Source: Flavobacterium cerinum (GTDB lineage Bacteria; Bacteroidota; Bacteroidia; Flavobacteriales; Flavobacteriaceae). From it: DNA of 64,000 nucleotides. Below the pieces are notes generated by a model, which searched no databases, was not told the DNA's origin, and saw only the letters and a list, made by a program, of their open reading frames with translations. The position numbers were made by a program, and so were the translations under genes. The stretch is taken from the NCBI RefSeq assembly GCF_004028155.1, contig NZ_SBII01000002.1:372001-436000 (forward strand), read 5' to 3'. Below, piece after piece: positions 50,492 through 59,935 of this stretch (the first letter of the stretch is position 1; every line of letters starts with the position of its first letter).

Positions 50492-50878
50492 CTAGAACTT
50501 CTTAGCTTCTTCCATTTTGGTGTATTTCTCGACTTGCGGCGGCGTAAGGAGAGGCAGTACTTTCTTGAAAATTCTTGTAGAAATTTCACGAGCCTTGGCT
50601 TTCTTTTCATCAGCAGATAGACCTTGAGCCTGGTTTATTGCTGTTATAGTACCGCGTTCGTCTTCAAGAACACTTTTTACTGCTGCTTCCTGAAAATCAT
50701 CCAGAGTAAGTTCTTTAGTAAGGTATTTTACAGACTCTTCTACAAAGTCTACTTTTTCCTGTTTTCTTTTGCTTGGTTTGTATTGTTCACGGCCTATACG
50801 GCGATCTACCTGCGCTGATGCTGCCGATGACGCAAGGAACATAAAGAATAGAATAAAAAGGGATGCTTTTAGTTTCAT
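50492..50878 (-). CDS. Secreted helical protein, Spy/CpxP-like
   Basis: The 128 residues start with a signal peptide (MKLKASLFILFFMFLASSAASAQ). The mature part is helical and charged: KVDFVEESVKYLTKELTLDDFQEAAVK and SADEKKAKAREISTRIFKKVLPLLTPPQVEKYTKM. L-T-L-D-D-F-Q-E-A-A and LTPPQ-x-x-KY are reminiscent of the LTxxQ repeats of Spy/CpxP-type periplasmic proteins, but the match is weak. Its stop abuts that of the convergent radical SAM gene (one base apart). Confidence 0.75.
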   Translation of the reverse strand: MKLKASLFILFFMFLASSAASAQVDRRIGREQYKPSKRKQEKVDFVEESVKYLTKELTLDDFQEAAVKSVLEDERGTITAINQAQGLSADEKKAKAREISTRIFKKVLPLLTPPQVEKYTKMEEAKKF

Positions 50879-50922
50879 AACGGTTACAATAATTAAATCA
50901 AACGTAATAAAATTATAATAAA

Positions 50923-50951
50923 AAAGCTAAAGATTTATTGTCTTTAGCTTT
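50923..50951 (-). terminator. Rho-independent terminator
   Basis: AAAGCTAAAGA and TCTTTAGCTTT form a perfect 11-bp stem, downstream of rimO on the minus strand, with a T-run following. Confidence 0.85.
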
Positions 50952-50961
50952 ATAGATATTC

Positions 50962-52290
50962 TTAGTTTAACGGTAGGTCTGCCGGGATGCCATAAAGGTC
51001 AAATTCGGTAGCCTCAGTAATTTTTATATTTACAAATTCGCCTGTTTTAAGGTAAGCAAGAGAAGCATCTATTAGTACTTCATTGTCTACATCAGGACTG
51101 TCAAATTCTGTTCTTCCAATAAAATGACCGCCTTCTTTTCTGTCAATAATACAACGGAAAGTCTGTCCGATTTTTTCTTGGTTTAGATCCCATGAAATTT
51201 GAGATTGTATTTCCATGATCTCGTTTGCACGTTGTTGTTTCACTTCGGCAGGAACATCATCTTCAAGAAGGTAAGCATGAGTATTTTCTTCGTGAGAATA
51301 TTTAAAGCATCCAAGACGCTCAAAACGCATTTCTTCAACCCAGTTTTTCATGATCTGGAAATCTTCTTCCGTTTCACCCGGATATCCTACAATAAGTGTA
51401 GTTCTTATGGTCATTCCCGGCACAGCTGCTCTAAATTCATTAAGAAGTTTAGTGGTTTTTTCTTTAGTAGTACCACGGCGCATCGATTTTAAGATGTTAT
51501 CGCTAATGTGCTGTAAAGGAATATCTATATAGTTACATATCTTAGGTTCGCGGTTCATTAGATCCAATACATCCATTGGGAAACCTGAAGGGAACGCATA
51601 ATGAAGACGTATCCATTCAATACCTTCAACCTTTACAAGGTTTTCAAGCAATTCGGCAAGATTACGTTTTTTGTACAGGTCAAGACCATAATAGGTAAGA
51701 TCCTGAGCAATAAGTATAAGTTCTTTAACGCCATTACGGGCAAGACCTTCGGCTTCTTTAACTAATTTTTCAATTGGCTGGGAAACGTGTTTGCCACGCA
51801 TAAGCGGTATAGCGCAAAAACTGCACGGACGGTCACATCCTTCGGCAATTTTTAAGTAAGCATAATTTTTTGGAGTAGTGGTAAGGCGTTCACCTAGCAG
51901 TTCGTGCTTATAATCGGCGCCAAGTGCTTTTAAAAGGCCAGGTAGTTCTGTTGTACCAAAGTACTGGTCTACATTAGGTATCTCTTTAATAAGATCCGGT
52001 TTGTAGCGTTCAGATAAACATCCGGTAACGAATACTTTGTCTACAATACCCTGTTCTTTTTTGTCAACATAATTCAATATCATGTTTACCGACTCTTCTT
52101 TAGCATTATCAATAAATCCGCAGGTATTGATAACAATGATGTTTCCTTCCTCATCTGCAGGTGCTTCGTGAGCAACATCTTTACCGCTTGCTCTTAGTTG
52201 TCCCATCAGTACTTCGCTATCGTACACGTTTTTGGAACATCCTAAGGTGATTACATTGATCTTATTCTTCTTTAACGATTTGGTTCTCAT
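50962..52290 (-). CDS. rimO: Ribosomal protein S12 methylthiotransferase RimO
   Basis: The 442-residue enzyme methylthiolates Asp88 of ribosomal protein S12. The N-terminal UPF0004 domain has TLGCSKNVYDSEVLMGQL and INTCGFIDNAKEES with cysteines of the auxiliary cluster; the radical SAM cluster is EGCDRPCSFCAIP (CX3CX2C). MRGKHVSQPIEKLVKEAEGL and the C-terminal TRAM domain (about 370-440) agree with RimO rather than MiaB. A -7 element TAATTTTG lies at 52310-52317. Confidence 0.96.
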   Translation of the reverse strand: MRTKSLKKNKINVITLGCSKNVYDSEVLMGQLRASGKDVAHEAPADEEGNIIVINTCGFIDNAKEESVNMILNYVDKKEQGIVDKVFVTGCLSERYKPDLIKEIPNVDQYFGTTELPGLLKALGADYKHELLGERLTTTPKNYAYLKIAEGCDRPCSFCAIPLMRGKHVSQPIEKLVKEAEGLARNGVKELILIAQDLTYYGLDLYKKRNLAELLENLVKVEGIEWIRLHYAFPSGFPMDVLDLMNREPKICNYIDIPLQHISDNILKSMRRGTTKEKTTKLLNEFRAAVPGMTIRTTLIVGYPGETEEDFQIMKNWVEEMRFERLGCFKYSHEENTHAYLLEDDVPAEVKQQRANEIMEIQSQISWDLNQEKIGQTFRCIIDRKEGGHFIGRTEFDSPDVDNEVLIDASLAYLKTGEFVNIKITEATEFDLYGIPADLPLN

Positions 52291-52309
52291 GTAGTTGAAA
52301 ATTGGAGTG

Positions 52310-52317
52310 CAAAATTA
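52310..52317 (-). promoter_or_regulatory. -7 promoter element TAATTTTG of rimO
   Basis: Perfect TAnnTTTG on the minus strand, 19 bases before the rimO ATG. Confidence 0.5.
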
Positions 52318-52429
52318 AGCAATTTATTGATAGGTTTGGAGGTTTAAACTTTAAACTTTAAGAAATAGGCCAGAGGCAATAAACCCTTGGCTAGCTATGT
52401 GATTTTTATCGTAAAATCATTCTGTAATA

Positions 52430-52469
52430 AAAAAGCCACTCCCTACCAATTTGCCGGGAATGGCTTTTT
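52430..52469 (-). terminator. Rho-independent terminator
   Basis: AAAAAGCCACTCCC pairs with GGGAATGGCTTTTT (one mismatch) around a 12-base loop, downstream of the FadL-like porin gene on the minus strand. Confidence 0.85.
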
Positions 52470-52492
52470 CTGAATTAATAGTAGATGAAAAA

Positions 52493-54016
52493 TTATAAGT
52501 CTATCGTGTATGATAGTGTAATATTGTTGTAAGTGCTTTTTACACGGGCAGTATCGGTAAAGCCTGCAGTAAGCAATGGAGTATCCATTTTGCGTTCATA
52601 CCATGAATAGCCCAAATCTAATCTTGATCCCATAAAGGCATAACCTAAACCGGCTGAAGCACCGTTAAGGTCGCCAACAGTTGTGCCGTTTTTATACGGG
52701 CTCTGCTCATAGCGGTAACCTCCTCTAAGGCTGAATTTCTTGATACGGTATTCTAAACCAACTCTTACTTCACTTGCTACATCAAGGGTATTGCTAAGTT
52801 CGGTATTTATAGCACTATATCTGCTGCTTTTATATTCGGTATTGCTATAGTCTTTTATAGTGTAATCAACGCTTAATAAGGCGTTTCTGCCAAATACATA
52901 GGCGGCACTTGCTGTCCATTTAGATGGTGTTTTAATAGTATAAGGGTCAAAAATAAAAGTAGTACCCGGGTTGTAAACAAAAGTATTTACTGATGTTCCT
53001 GTTTCACATTCAGGGCAGCGGGATGCAACTCTTTGAGTAATTTCATCCTGAAGCCTCATCCATGTAGGTGATTCATAAGAGATACCGGCACGAAGTTCAT
53101 TAGTAATCTTATAAATGGCACCTAAATTAAAAGAGAATCCTCCGCCATAAGTGTAACGCTCATTATCAAAACGTATGGATTGCATACCGGTTGCCAGCGG
53201 ATTGTTTGTTCTTTCAGTTATAGTGCTGGTTTGTATATAATCTGTGAAATGTACATTTAGGTTGATACCAACATATAAACGCTCTTTTAATTGTGCACCA
53301 AAATTAAGTGCTACTTTACCGTTATATCCAGTAGTAGAAACATAATTTTCGTGGTAGTAGTTTCTTGTGTTGGGAACATTACTTGTATATACTGTATTGT
53401 TGTCGTTACCGGTTGCAGGGTTAAAAATATAAGTTTCATAACCTAGAGCAGCCTGTTGATCCATATAATTAAGGTCGGTATAGTTTGCAGACCTAAGGGT
53501 ACCCAGGGTGATTCCGCCTTCGTTGCCAATGCCATTAGCATATCTAAGGAAGTATTTGTCTATCGAGTTGTTTGTATTTGTACCGCGGGTATATACTGAA
53601 TTATGAAAATTATTGGTGTTTTCATAATTAAAACCCAAGGTGAATTTCCTCATTAGAGCATTTTCATTGGTGTTGTTAAAAACAAACACAGCGCCTACCT
53701 GGTTTAAATCTAAAGCATTGTCATTCTTTTTGGTGGTTGTGCCAAAGTAGTTAGAGCTGTTACTTACATTATAGCTGGATAATGATGCTGTTCCTGAGTT
53801 GAAATTGAATACCGCAGATCCGGCGGGGTTAACCATCATGGCAGAAAGGTCGCCTCCTACAGCTCCAAAGGCACCACTCATTGCTCTAAATCGTGCTGTA
53901 CCGGTAAGGTTGCTTGTAGAATAACGTACTGCATCTGCAGCAGTATTAAGATCTTGCTGAGCGTGAGATGTAACTGCGGCAAGTATAAATATAGATGAAA
54001 GTATGTGTCTTTTCAT
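52493..54016 (-). CDS. Outer membrane transport protein, OMPP1/FadL-TodX family
   Basis: The 507-residue outer membrane barrel has signal peptide MKRHILSSIFILAAVTSHAQ, followed by QDLNTAADAVRYSTSNLTGTARFRAMSGAFGAVGGDLSAMMVNPAGSAVF, the recognisable Bacteroidota FadL-like opening in which AMMVNPAG matches the FadL N-terminal hatch motif (here quoted in pieces: RFRAMSGAFGAVGGD, SAMMVNPAG). Barrel strands continue to the C-terminus with LGYAFMGSRLDLGYSWYER and YNNITLSYTIDL. FadL proteins import hydrophobic molecules. It is 65 bp downstream of the Gly/Asn-rich lipoprotein gene. Confidence 0.9.
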   Translation of the reverse strand: MKRHILSSIFILAAVTSHAQQDLNTAADAVRYSTSNLTGTARFRAMSGAFGAVGGDLSAMMVNPAGSAVFNFNSGTASLSSYNVSNSSNYFGTTTKKNDNALDLNQVGAVFVFNNTNENALMRKFTLGFNYENTNNFHNSVYTRGTNTNNSIDKYFLRYANGIGNEGGITLGTLRSANYTDLNYMDQQAALGYETYIFNPATGNDNNTVYTSNVPNTRNYYHENYVSTTGYNGKVALNFGAQLKERLYVGINLNVHFTDYIQTSTITERTNNPLATGMQSIRFDNERYTYGGGFSFNLGAIYKITNELRAGISYESPTWMRLQDEITQRVASRCPECETGTSVNTFVYNPGTTFIFDPYTIKTPSKWTASAAYVFGRNALLSVDYTIKDYSNTEYKSSRYSAINTELSNTLDVASEVRVGLEYRIKKFSLRGGYRYEQSPYKNGTTVGDLNGASAGLGYAFMGSRLDLGYSWYERKMDTPLLTAGFTDTARVKSTYNNITLSYTIDL

Positions 54017-54081
54017 AATGGGTTTGTTTTAAAAAGAAGTCCCCATGTTTGTTTTAAATAACATGGGGACTGTTGTATGTT

Positions 54082-55221
54082 TTATCCTCTTCGGCCGCCT
54101 CCACCGCCTCCGCCACGGGAACCGCCTCCACCACCGCCACCGCGTGAACCACCGCCAAAGTTACCTCCGCCGCTGCTTCTTGATGGGCTAATGGTTGTGC
54201 CGCTGCTCCTTGAAGGTGAACTTGTACTTCTTGATGGAGTATAAGTATTATTACTATTAGTGTTTCTGGAAGAAGGAGTATATGTGTTGTTGCTTCTTGT
54301 AGGAGTGCTGTATTGGTTTTGTGAGCGCGAAGTACCGCCGTTGTACTGCATATCTCCTCTTGATCGCACAACATTATTGTTTCTACTGGTATTAAACCTA
54401 CTGCTGTTTACCTCGCGAATACCCTGGCTTCTGGTATTTATGCTAGTATTGTTTCTGTTGTTATAGATACTTCTGCTGTTAACGTTTGCATCATTGTTTC
54501 TTCTGCTGCTGTAAGCATTCGTTCTACTATTACTATATCTGGTATTATTCCTGCCGTTGTTATAATATTCGTTTCTTCCTCCCTGAAAGTAGGATCCTGA
54601 TCGGCTATAACCATTATAACCATAGTTGTTACCGTAATAGTGGTGATGACCACCATAGTATGATGGGTAATAAGGGTATCCTCCCCAGCCCCAGCCACCG
54701 CCGTACCAGCTATTCCAACCAAGGCCCCAGCCAAAGCCAATGTTCCAACCCGGATACCAGCCATTATAGTAGTTATTCCATCCGCCATAGTATCCTCCAT
54801 AACCGCTGCCGCCATAAACGTTTATGTTTACATTGTCGGTACTTTCGCCCCAACCAGGATAAGAAGTGTAGCCTTCTGTTCTAACAACCGTGTTACTGCT
54901 GTCGTTGGTAGAGCTTGCAGTAGCAGTGCTATCAGTGCTTCCGTCTCCATATAATGGGAACTCATCCTGTAAAGAACTGAAGTAGGATTTATAGTTTGTA
55001 TTCTGACCAGAGTTGTTTCCATCATTATATTGGTTAACATTTCCGTCATTATATTTATATACCTGCTCATTATTAGCATTGCGGGGAGTAGAACCATATA
55101 TTCCGTCGTTGTCATATGATGACGTATTTTGGTAAGAACTGCACGAACTTACAGCCAAACCAAAGATTCCCAATACAGTGTAAAGGGAGATTTGCCGGAT
55201 GTTGAAGTAATTAGTTTTCAT
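54082..55221 (-). CDS. Gly/Asn/Ser/Arg-rich surface lipoprotein of low complexity
   Basis: The 379-residue product has a lipoprotein signal peptide (MKTNYFNIRQISLYTVLGIFG...AVSSC, lipobox Val-Ser-Ser-Cys). The mature protein is extremely low in complexity: a Ser/Thr/Asn N-terminal region, a Gly/Trp/Tyr-rich middle (about 130-205; GYGGYYGGWNNYYNGW, GFGWGLGWNSWYGGGWGWGG), an Asn/Arg/Ser-rich part (RNNTRYSNSRTN, NVNSRSIYNNRNN), and a C-terminal glycine tract broken by Arg (GGGSRGGGGGGGSRGGGG). Such a protein may be disordered or form a fibrous surface layer. No known function. It is followed by the FadL-like porin gene on the same strand. Confidence 0.8.
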   Translation of the reverse strand: MKTNYFNIRQISLYTVLGIFGLAVSSCSSYQNTSSYDNDGIYGSTPRNANNEQVYKYNDGNVNQYNDGNNSGQNTNYKSYFSSLQDEFPLYGDGSTDSTATASSTNDSSNTVVRTEGYTSYPGWGESTDNVNINVYGGSGYGGYYGGWNNYYNGWYPGWNIGFGWGLGWNSWYGGGWGWGGYPYYPSYYGGHHHYYGNNYGYNGYSRSGSYFQGGRNEYYNNGRNNTRYSNSRTNAYSSRRNNDANVNSRSIYNNRNNTSINTRSQGIREVNSSRFNTSRNNNVVRSRGDMQYNGGTSRSQNQYSTPTRSNNTYTPSSRNTNSNNTYTPSRSTSSPSRSSGTTISPSRSSGGGNFGGGSRGGGGGGGSRGGGGGGGRRG

Positions 55222-55325
55222 ATCTCTGCATTTTTTTTATTGTTGAACTACTCAAAAATAGTTAGTTTTGCTAAACTATATTTGATATATAAAAGTAAAA
55301 CAATTTTTGTGCCAATCTATTTAAA

Positions 55326-56798
55326 ATGAGTAAGAATTTAACGAAACGATCAGAGGATTATTCCAAATGGTATAATGAACTGGTTGTAAAAGCAGACCTT
55401 GCAGAAAATTCAGGGGTTAGGGGATGTATGGTTATAAAACCATACGGCTATGCAATTTGGGAAAAAATGCAGGCAGAACTTGATAAAAAGTTCAAAGAAA
55501 CCGGTCATGAAAACGCTTATTTCCCGCTGTTCATACCCAAGTCTTATTTTAGCAAAGAAGCAAGCCACGTAGATGGTTTTGCTAAAGAGTGTGCCGTTGT
55601 TACTCACTACAGGCTAAGAACCGCAGAGGATGGATCTATTGAAGTAGACCCGGATGCTAAGCTGGAAGAAGAGCTTATTGTTAGACCAACATCTGAAACT
55701 ATTATATGGGATACCTACAGGAAATGGATACAATCGTACCGCGACCTGCCGTTATTAATTAACCAATGGGCTAATGTAGTGCGTTGGGAAATGAGAACAA
55801 GGTTGTTCTTAAGAACTGCCGAGTTCCTTTGGCAGGAGGGGCATACCGCTCATGCTACACAAAAGGAAGCTATTGCTGAGGCAGAACAAATGATGAATGT
55901 TTATGCAGACTTTGCTCAAAACTTTATGGCAATTCCGGTTGTTAAAGGAGTTAAAACAGCAAATGAGCGTTTTGCAGGTGCATTAGAAACCTATTGTATT
56001 GAAGCTTTAATGCAGGATGGTAAAGCACTTCAGGCAGGTACATCGCACTTCTTAGGTCAAAATTTTGCTAAAGCATTTGATGTTAAGTTTGCCAACCAGG
56101 AAGGTAAGCAGGAATATGTATGGGCTACCTCATGGGGAGTTTCTACCCGTTTAATGGGTGCGCTTGTAATGACACACTCTGATGATAACGGACTGGTATT
56201 ACCTCCAAACCTTGCGCCGATACAGGTGGTTATTGTGCCTATTTATAAAACCGATGAGCAGTTTGATGCAATATCAGAAACTGCAAAACAACTTATGGCT
56301 GATTTGAGGAAACTCAATATCACGGTTAAGTATGATAACAGGGAAACACATAAGCCGGGATGGAAGTTTAATGAGTACGAACTTAAAGGCGTGCCTTTAC
56401 GTGTCGCTATAGGCCCAAATGATCTTGCTAATGGAACTTTTGAAGTGGCCCGTAGGGATACATTAACAAAAGAAATCGTTACAAATACTGATATTGTACA
56501 GTATTTACAAGGTAAATTAGAGCAAATCCAGTCTGATATGTATAATAAGGCATTAGATTACAGGGATTCTCATATTACAGAGGTAAATACTTTTGAAGAG
56601 TTTAAAGAGGTACTTGATACTAAAGCCGGCTTTGTTTCGGCTCATTGGGATGGTACACCTGAGACAGAAGAAAAGATCAAAGAACTAACAAAAGCAACAA
56701 TTCGCTGTATAGCTTTAGACAGAGTTGAAGAAGCGGGAACCTGTGTGTTTACTGGGAATCAGTCTGTTGGAAGAGTGCTTTTTGCAAGGGCATATTAA
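55326..56798 (+). CDS. proS: Prolyl-tRNA synthetase
   Basis: The 490-residue class II synthetase is the eukaryote/archaeal-like type without the bacterial editing insertion. Motif 2-like [26 protein letters not shown] and [27 protein letters not shown] are characteristic, with [17 protein letters not shown] starting the anticodon-binding domain (about 290-395) and a C-terminal domain ending [18 protein letters not shown]. Normal length for Bacteroidota ProS. It is divergent from the Gly/Asn-rich lipoprotein gene and followed by tRNA-Glu. Confidence 0.98.
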   Translation: MSKNLTKRSEDYSKWYNELVVKADLAENSGVRGCMVIKPYGYAIWEKMQAELDKKFKETGHENAYFPLFIPKSYFSKEASHVDGFAKECAVVTHYRLRTAEDGSIEVDPDAKLEEELIVRPTSETIIWDTYRKWIQSYRDLPLLINQWANVVRWEMRTRLFLRTAEFLWQEGHTAHATQKEAIAEAEQMMNVYADFAQNFMAIPVVKGVKTANERFAGALETYCIEALMQDGKALQAGTSHFLGQNFAKAFDVKFANQEGKQEYVWATSWGVSTRLMGALVMTHSDDNGLVLPPNLAPIQVVIVPIYKTDEQFDAISETAKQLMADLRKLNITVKYDNRETHKPGWKFNEYELKGVPLRVAIGPNDLANGTFEVARRDTLTKEIVTNTDIVQYLQGKLEQIQSDMYNKALDYRDSHITEVNTFEEFKEVLDTKAGFVSAHWDGTPETEEKIKELTKATIRCIALDRVEEAGTCVFTGNQSVGRVLFARAY

Positions 56799-56834
56799 AT
56801 TTGAATTTTTTTTTAATTTTTTTTGTTTCGACTA

Positions 56835-56864
56835 TTGCGTAAGTAAAAAACAGTTGTATCTTTG
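56835..56864 (+). promoter_or_regulatory. Promoter TTG-N19-TATCTTTG of the tRNA-Glu pair
   Basis: TTG at 56835-56837 and TATCTTTG at 56857-56864 match the Bacteroidota promoter consensus at the ideal 19-bp spacing, 22 bases before the first tRNA. It presumably drives both tRNAs and perhaps rpsT. Confidence 0.75.
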
Positions 56865-56886
56865 CACCGCATTAGAGAAACAAAAT

Positions 56887-56958
56887 GGCCCGTTCGTCTA
56901 TCGGTTAGGACGCCAGGTTTTCATCCTGGTAAGGGGGGTTCGATTCCCCCACGGGCTA
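56887..56958 (+). tRNA. tRNA-Glu (TTC)
   Basis: A full cloverleaf is readable: acceptor GGCCCGT/ACGGGCT, D-arm with GGTTAGGAC, anticodon stem CCAGG/CCTGG with loop TTTTCAT (anticodon TTC), T-arm GGGGG-TTCGATT-CCCCC, discriminator A. CCA is not encoded. Adjacent to a near-identical second copy. Confidence 0.97.
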
Positions 56959-56975
56959 CAAAAATTTCAAACAAT

Positions 56976-57047
56976 GGTCCGTTCGTCTAGGGGTTAGGAC
57001 GCCAGGTTTTCATCCTGGTAACAGGGGTTCGATTCCCCTACGGACTA
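56976..57047 (+). tRNA. tRNA-Glu (TTC), second copy
   Basis: Acceptor GGTCCGT/ACGGACT, same anticodon arm (loop TTTTCAT), T-arm AGGGG-TTCGATT-CCCCT. Two of its differences from the first copy are compensatory base-pair changes, so both copies are probably functional. 17 bases separate them. Confidence 0.97.
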
Positions 57048-57086
57048 CAATTAAAACATTAACAAAGTTATTTAAGTTAAGAAACA

Positions 57087-57341
57087 ATGGCAAATCATAA
57101 GTCAGCATTAAAAAGAATTAGAACAAGCGAGAAAAAAAGAGTTCTAAACAGATACCAGCACAAAACTACACGTAATGCTATTAAAGCAATCCGTATAGCT
57201 ACAGTTAAGAGTGAAGCTTCAGCAAAATTATCATCTGTTATTTCAATGATTGATAAATTAGCTAAAAAGAACATCATTCATGATAACAAGGCTTCAAACC
57301 TTAAATCAAAATTGACTAAACACGTAGCTTCACTTTCATAA
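57087..57341 (+). CDS. rpsT: 30S ribosomal protein S20
   Basis: The 84-residue basic helical protein starts MANHKSALKRIRTSEKKRVL, a standard S20 opening, and includes KTTRNAIKAIRIATVKSEAS and KNIIHDNKASNLKSKLTKHV. It binds 16S rRNA early in assembly. It follows the two tRNA-Glu genes by 39 bp and is probably co-transcribed with them. Confidence 0.98.
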   Translation: MANHKSALKRIRTSEKKRVLNRYQHKTTRNAIKAIRIATVKSEASAKLSSVISMIDKLAKKNIIHDNKASNLKSKLTKHVASLS

Positions 57342-57679
57342 GTAAAACCACGTTAGTTTATAAAAAATATAAAAGCTCTCAATTATGGGGGCTTTTGGCT
57401 TTACATATAGTGCCGATTTTATGAGGCATAATAAAATGTAAAGATTATAGGTTTTACAGGTGTTTTAAACGGAGTATCTCATTATAACAGCTTTAAATCT
57501 AGAATAAGAATGTAGCTGCTTTTAGTTATTCCAATCGCTATAGAATGAATGCGGGAGTTATGTCATTTGGTCTTTAGGTTAAAAATTTATCCCTAAGATA
57601 GTATAAGATAATAAAAAGGCTGTCTGAAAATTAGACAGCCTTTTTTATGATTTGCTTTGATGAGGTTATTTTTAAATGT
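57342..57679. other. Intergenic region between convergent genes with two terminators
   Basis: 338 bases hold the terminator of rpsT (57371-57396; AAAAGCTCTC with GGGGGCTTTT, including G-U pairs) and the terminator of the minus-strand serine hydrolase (57613-57645; AAAAAGGCTGTCT with AGACAGCCTTTTT). The stretch between them (57400-57610) shows no gene, RNA or repeat that I can recognise. Confidence 0.8.
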
Positions 57680-59008
57680 TTATTTCTTAGCTAAAAGAAA
57701 TTTAGCTATTGCATGGTAAGCTGGCAGCGAGAAAGGATCATTAGCGCCATTTGCTGCTATAGGGTTTGATGCAAATCGTACAATTACCATTTCTGCTTTT
57801 GGATCTACATATATAACCTGTCCGTGTACACCACGTGCACAAAAAGCACCATGTTCGTTATTTGTTATCCACCACATATCTCTATAACTCCATCCTTTTA
57901 ATAAAGTATAACCCGCTTTTTCAAATGCTTTCTTATCGCCGCCTTTTTTAATATCGTCAATTGCCGCTTTAGGGAGAATTTGTTGGCCGTTAGCATAACC
58001 GTTATCGAGGATCAATTGCCCAAAACGAGCCATATCACTCAATCCGAAATTCAATCCACCGCCAGCAAAAGGTGTGCCTGTAGCATCTACCGAGTAATAA
58101 GCATCCTGTTCTGTGCCCAGTTTTTTCCAGATGCGTTCAGATAGTACTTCGTTTATATGTTTCTTAGTAACGCGGGCAATTATCCAGCCCAATACATCAG
58201 AGTTTACTGTTTTGTAGCCAAAAGCTTCGCCATGTTTTCCTTTTTTAGTTACTGTGGGCAGGTATTCATAATACGATTTAGGACCTGTGTAATCTTTAGG
58301 TTTGGGTAACGGATTACCCGCCGCAGAGAATTTCCATATCTCAGCATTAGGATTGGTGTAGTCTTCGCTAAAGTTTAATGAGGTTGTCATGTCCAATACC
58401 TGTCTTACGGTAGCATCTCCAAAGGCAGAATTTTTTAATTCGGGAATATAATGTGCTACATTTTGAGCAGGATCTATTAATCCTTCGGCTACCAGCATTG
58501 CTCCAAGCGTTCCTGTAAAAGATTTTGTTACAGACATTGCTGCATGCTGACCATCTTCCTGCAGTGCGCCCATATATTTTTCATACACTATTTTGCCTTT
58601 ATGCATGATAACTACACCATCGGCATAGGTTTTTTGTAAAGATTCTTCCCATGTCATTGGCTTACTTTCTCCCAGTGGTGTAAAAGTTACGGCATCAATA
58701 TCTTTAAGCAGGTTTTTTTGGAGTAGGACAGAATTTCCCAACCCGCGCGATACATTTACAGTTGGCATGAACTCACGCATGTGTGCTACACTCCATCGCA
58801 TACCTGGAAACTGAAAAAAACTGCCGTCTTCAAAGCGCAAAATACGATTTGCCGGAGGTGGTGAGCCTACCATCCATCCCATTTTAATAGGGTCGCTTTC
58901 CTGTGCGTTTAAAAAGGTTGTTTTTTCCTGTGCATTTGCACTATAACATCCTAAAGTGATCAGGCTTAAAAATAGTAAAGAACGATGGTATAAGGAACTC
59001 TGTTTCAT
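57680..59008 (-). CDS. Secreted serine hydrolase, beta-lactamase/NylB type
   Basis: The 442-residue product has a signal peptide (MKQSSLYHRSLLFLSLITLGCYSANAQ). The catalytic S-x-x-K is in AAMSVTKSFTG, the Tyr motif in FGYKTVNSDVLGWIIARVTKK, and the C-terminal HGAFCARGVHGQVIYVDP provides the third motif region. The arrangement follows 6-aminohexanoate-dimer hydrolase-like enzymes within the class C beta-lactamase superfamily. Substrate unknown. It is one of three such hydrolases in the window and is not adjacent to the others. Confidence 0.92.
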   Translation of the reverse strand: MKQSSLYHRSLLFLSLITLGCYSANAQEKTTFLNAQESDPIKMGWMVGSPPPANRILRFEDGSFFQFPGMRWSVAHMREFMPTVNVSRGLGNSVLLQKNLLKDIDAVTFTPLGESKPMTWEESLQKTYADGVVIMHKGKIVYEKYMGALQEDGQHAAMSVTKSFTGTLGAMLVAEGLIDPAQNVAHYIPELKNSAFGDATVRQVLDMTTSLNFSEDYTNPNAEIWKFSAAGNPLPKPKDYTGPKSYYEYLPTVTKKGKHGEAFGYKTVNSDVLGWIIARVTKKHINEVLSERIWKKLGTEQDAYYSVDATGTPFAGGGLNFGLSDMARFGQLILDNGYANGQQILPKAAIDDIKKGGDKKAFEKAGYTLLKGWSYRDMWWITNNEHGAFCARGVHGQVIYVDPKAEMVIVRFASNPIAANGANDPFSLPAYHAIAKFLLAKK

Positions 59009-59294
59009 GTTGTCTTATTTAAATTGGAAACAAGGCGGGCATCAGTATTGATATATCTTAAATGGTAAGAGTGTCAATTGTATTAAAGTTAAGGCTTTTT
59101 ATAATGACAGATATTATAATGTAAGTAAAAAATTACCAGAATTGATTAAAAATGAAGTGGTTTTGTGGTTTTAACTGCCTCGATGAGTGATTTTAAGGAT
59201 AATAAAAGGAAAGCAATTTATAGTTATTAAAACAATTGTACTTTTATAACTCAGAAATTGATAACCTTTTCTTCTAATTTACTCATAATGCTAA

Positions 59295-59855
59295 ATGAAT
59301 ATTGACCAAATTATAGATAATATATATTGTATTCCTGAAACTTCGAGATTACTGCTCAAAGAAAACATTAACGAAGTCAGGCTGCCAAAAGGCTATCTTT
59401 TATTTAAAGCAGATAAAGTAGAAACGGCAGTGTATTTTATAAAAAGAGGCATTGCCAGGGCATACACCTATCAGAATGATAATGAGATAACATTTTGGTT
59501 TGGTAAGGAAGGAGATACTATTATATCCATGAAAAGTTATGTAGAAAATAAAAAGGGATATGAAAATGTAGATCTTTTAGAAGAGTGCGATCTGTATGAG
59601 TTAAAAACCACAAATTTGCAAAAGCTGTTTGATAAAGATATTCACATTGCAAATTGGGGAAGAAAGTTTGCCGAAAAAGAACTTATAAAGACTGAAGAAC
59701 GCCTTATATCAAGACAGTTTCAAACAGCATCAAAAAGGTATAAGCAGTTGCTTACTGATAATCCGGATTTGCTGCAAAGAGTGCAATTGAGCCATCTCGC
59801 GTCTTATTTGGGTATTACACAGGTTAGCTTAAGCCGGATCAGGGCGGAGAAATAA
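59295..59855 (+). CDS. Crp/Fnr family transcriptional regulator
   Basis: The 186-residue protein has a cyclic-nucleotide-binding-like beta-roll (about 20-120; ETAVYFIKRGIARAYTYQND, EITFWFGKEGDTIISM) and a short C-terminal helix-turn-helix (QRVQLSHLASYLGITQVSLSRIRAE). This compact form is common in Bacteroidota, where ligand residues for cAMP are usually missing. It starts 80 bp upstream of the SMR exporter gene in the same direction and probably regulates it. Confidence 0.92.
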   Translation: MNIDQIIDNIYCIPETSRLLLKENINEVRLPKGYLLFKADKVETAVYFIKRGIARAYTYQNDNEITFWFGKEGDTIISMKSYVENKKGYENVDLLEECDLYELKTTNLQKLFDKDIHIANWGRKFAEKELIKTEERLISRQFQTASKRYKQLLTDNPDLLQRVQLSHLASYLGITQVSLSRIRAEK

Positions 59856-59935
59856 AGTCAAAACGGATTCTTTTTTAACATTTGTAAAATTATTAACCAA
59901 AATGTTTCAGGACATTTGTCAAAAATTTTTACACC

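Noticed and set aside
54054..54374. Open frame overlapping the Gly/Asn-rich lipoprotein gene in another phase
   Set aside because: Low-complexity DNA keeps other frames open by chance; the signal peptide and lipobox support only the 54082-55221 frame.
56725..56997. Plus-strand frame running through the first tRNA-Glu
   Set aside because: The region is explained by proS, a promoter and tRNA genes.
59855..59935. Guanidine riboswitch in front of the SMR gene
   Set aside because: The leader of 80 bases contains no recognisable conserved riboswitch core (no ACGR loops or long paired stems).
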